Positions 63,750-64,000 of a DNA stretch of 64,000 bases are shown in pieces. Numbering within the stretch: the first letter of the stretch is position 1; every line of letters starts with the position of its first letter. This DNA comes from Pseudomonas lalkuanensis (lineage in GTDB: Bacteria > Pseudomonadota > Gammaproteobacteria > Pseudomonadales > Pseudomonadaceae), in the NCBI RefSeq assembly GCF_008807375.1, contig NZ_CP043311.1, forward strand, positions 4,382,001 to 4,446,000, read 5' to 3'. A program made the position numbers and the translations under genes. The notes below the pieces were generated by a model that was given only the letters and a program-made list of their open reading frames with translations, ran no database searches and was not told the DNA's origin.

Positions 63750-64000
63750 ATAGCGCGCTCCACCCCCAGCGGCGGGGCGCGCCGAAATGGGGTCAGACAG
63801 TCATTTCGCGATTGTGCAATCGGGATTCTGAGTAACTACTGGGTAAGTCCATGATGGTTGTCCGAATGCCCCGGCGGGGCTGACCGCGCAATGATAACAC
63901 CGCCATTCGACTCACGCGTTACAAAATCGTGGAAAGAACAATCGCTTGCATCGCATAGCTGGGATTGCCCTCACCTTGGTGCGACGAAAGCAACCTTCTG

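Noticed and set aside
63750..64000. Magnesium riboswitch upstream of mgtE
   Set aside because: No M-box-like pairing or conserved segments could be found by eye.
1..64000. CRISPR array, rRNA genes or complete insertion sequence
   Set aside because: No regularly spaced repeats, no rRNA sequence and no transposase gene seen.

Overview
The window looks like a chromosomal segment of a high-GC Pseudomonas, probably from the P. aeruginosa / P. nitroreducens / P. resinovorans side of the genus. The evidence is the gene content and order: amrZ, hrpA with a DUF3087 gene, fadD1-fadD2-hydrolase-MaoC, a leucine dehydrogenase, an OprD porin and mgtE. In addition, short palindromic intergenic repeats built on GCGAATTCATTCGC occur between about 30 and 54.5 kb. 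No rRNA genes and no CRISPR array were seen. There is one tRNA, tRNA-Arg(CCU).

Region 1 (1-19.2 kb) is a large catabolic and uptake locus. It holds a Tat-exported peptide-type ABC binding protein with DppB/DppC permeases, three enzymes or proteins built around FAD or cupin folds, an OprD porin, an aldehyde dehydrogenase, a two-domain GNAT acetyltransferase and an Lrp-type regulator. Its centre is an operon coding for a dehalogenase-type HAD protein, a hydroxylysine-kinase-like phosphotransferase, and a class III PLP enzyme that resembles human ethanolamine-phosphate phospho-lyase more than an ordinary aminotransferase. Together with the aldehyde dehydrogenase this suggests a route: hydroxylated amine, then O-phosphate, then aldehyde plus ammonia plus phosphate, then acid. 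Beside it lies a dehydratase/reductase pair of the EutB/EutC or BhcB/BhcD type, which would fit conversion of 3-hydroxyaspartate to aspartate. A conserved block of about 100 bp occurs three times in intergenic regions of this locus and may be its shared control element. The substrate cannot be read from the sequence.

Region 2 (19.3-24.5 kb) is accessory DNA. It contains an orphan TatA, a small BPSL0761-type protein, a tyrosine recombinase with a recombination-core-like inverted repeat next to its gene, and a defence-like module. That module is an SF2 helicase overlapping a winged-helix/coiled-coil gene, transcribed divergently from a controller-like XRE gene across a perfect 16-bp palindrome that overlaps TATAAT.

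Region 3 (24.5-47.9 kb) is largely core genome: a FUSC/HlyD/DUF1656/NodT efflux operon with a divergent LysR gene; DUF3087 and hrpA; two long-chain acyl-CoA ligases, a monoglyceride-lipase-like hydrolase and a PhaJ4-type hydratase; a second FUSC/DUF1656/HlyD unit; and a TetR-HlyD-ABC ATPase-permease operon.

Region 4 (48-64 kb) holds a proposed 2-aminoethylphosphonate transporter with a DAO-family oxidoreductase and a LysR gene, a decayed AraC-type regulator, a 45-residue glycine-rich protein, tRNA-Arg, leucine dehydrogenase, indolepyruvate ferredoxin oxidoreductase with a divergent Lrp-type gene, phnN, amrZ and mgtE.
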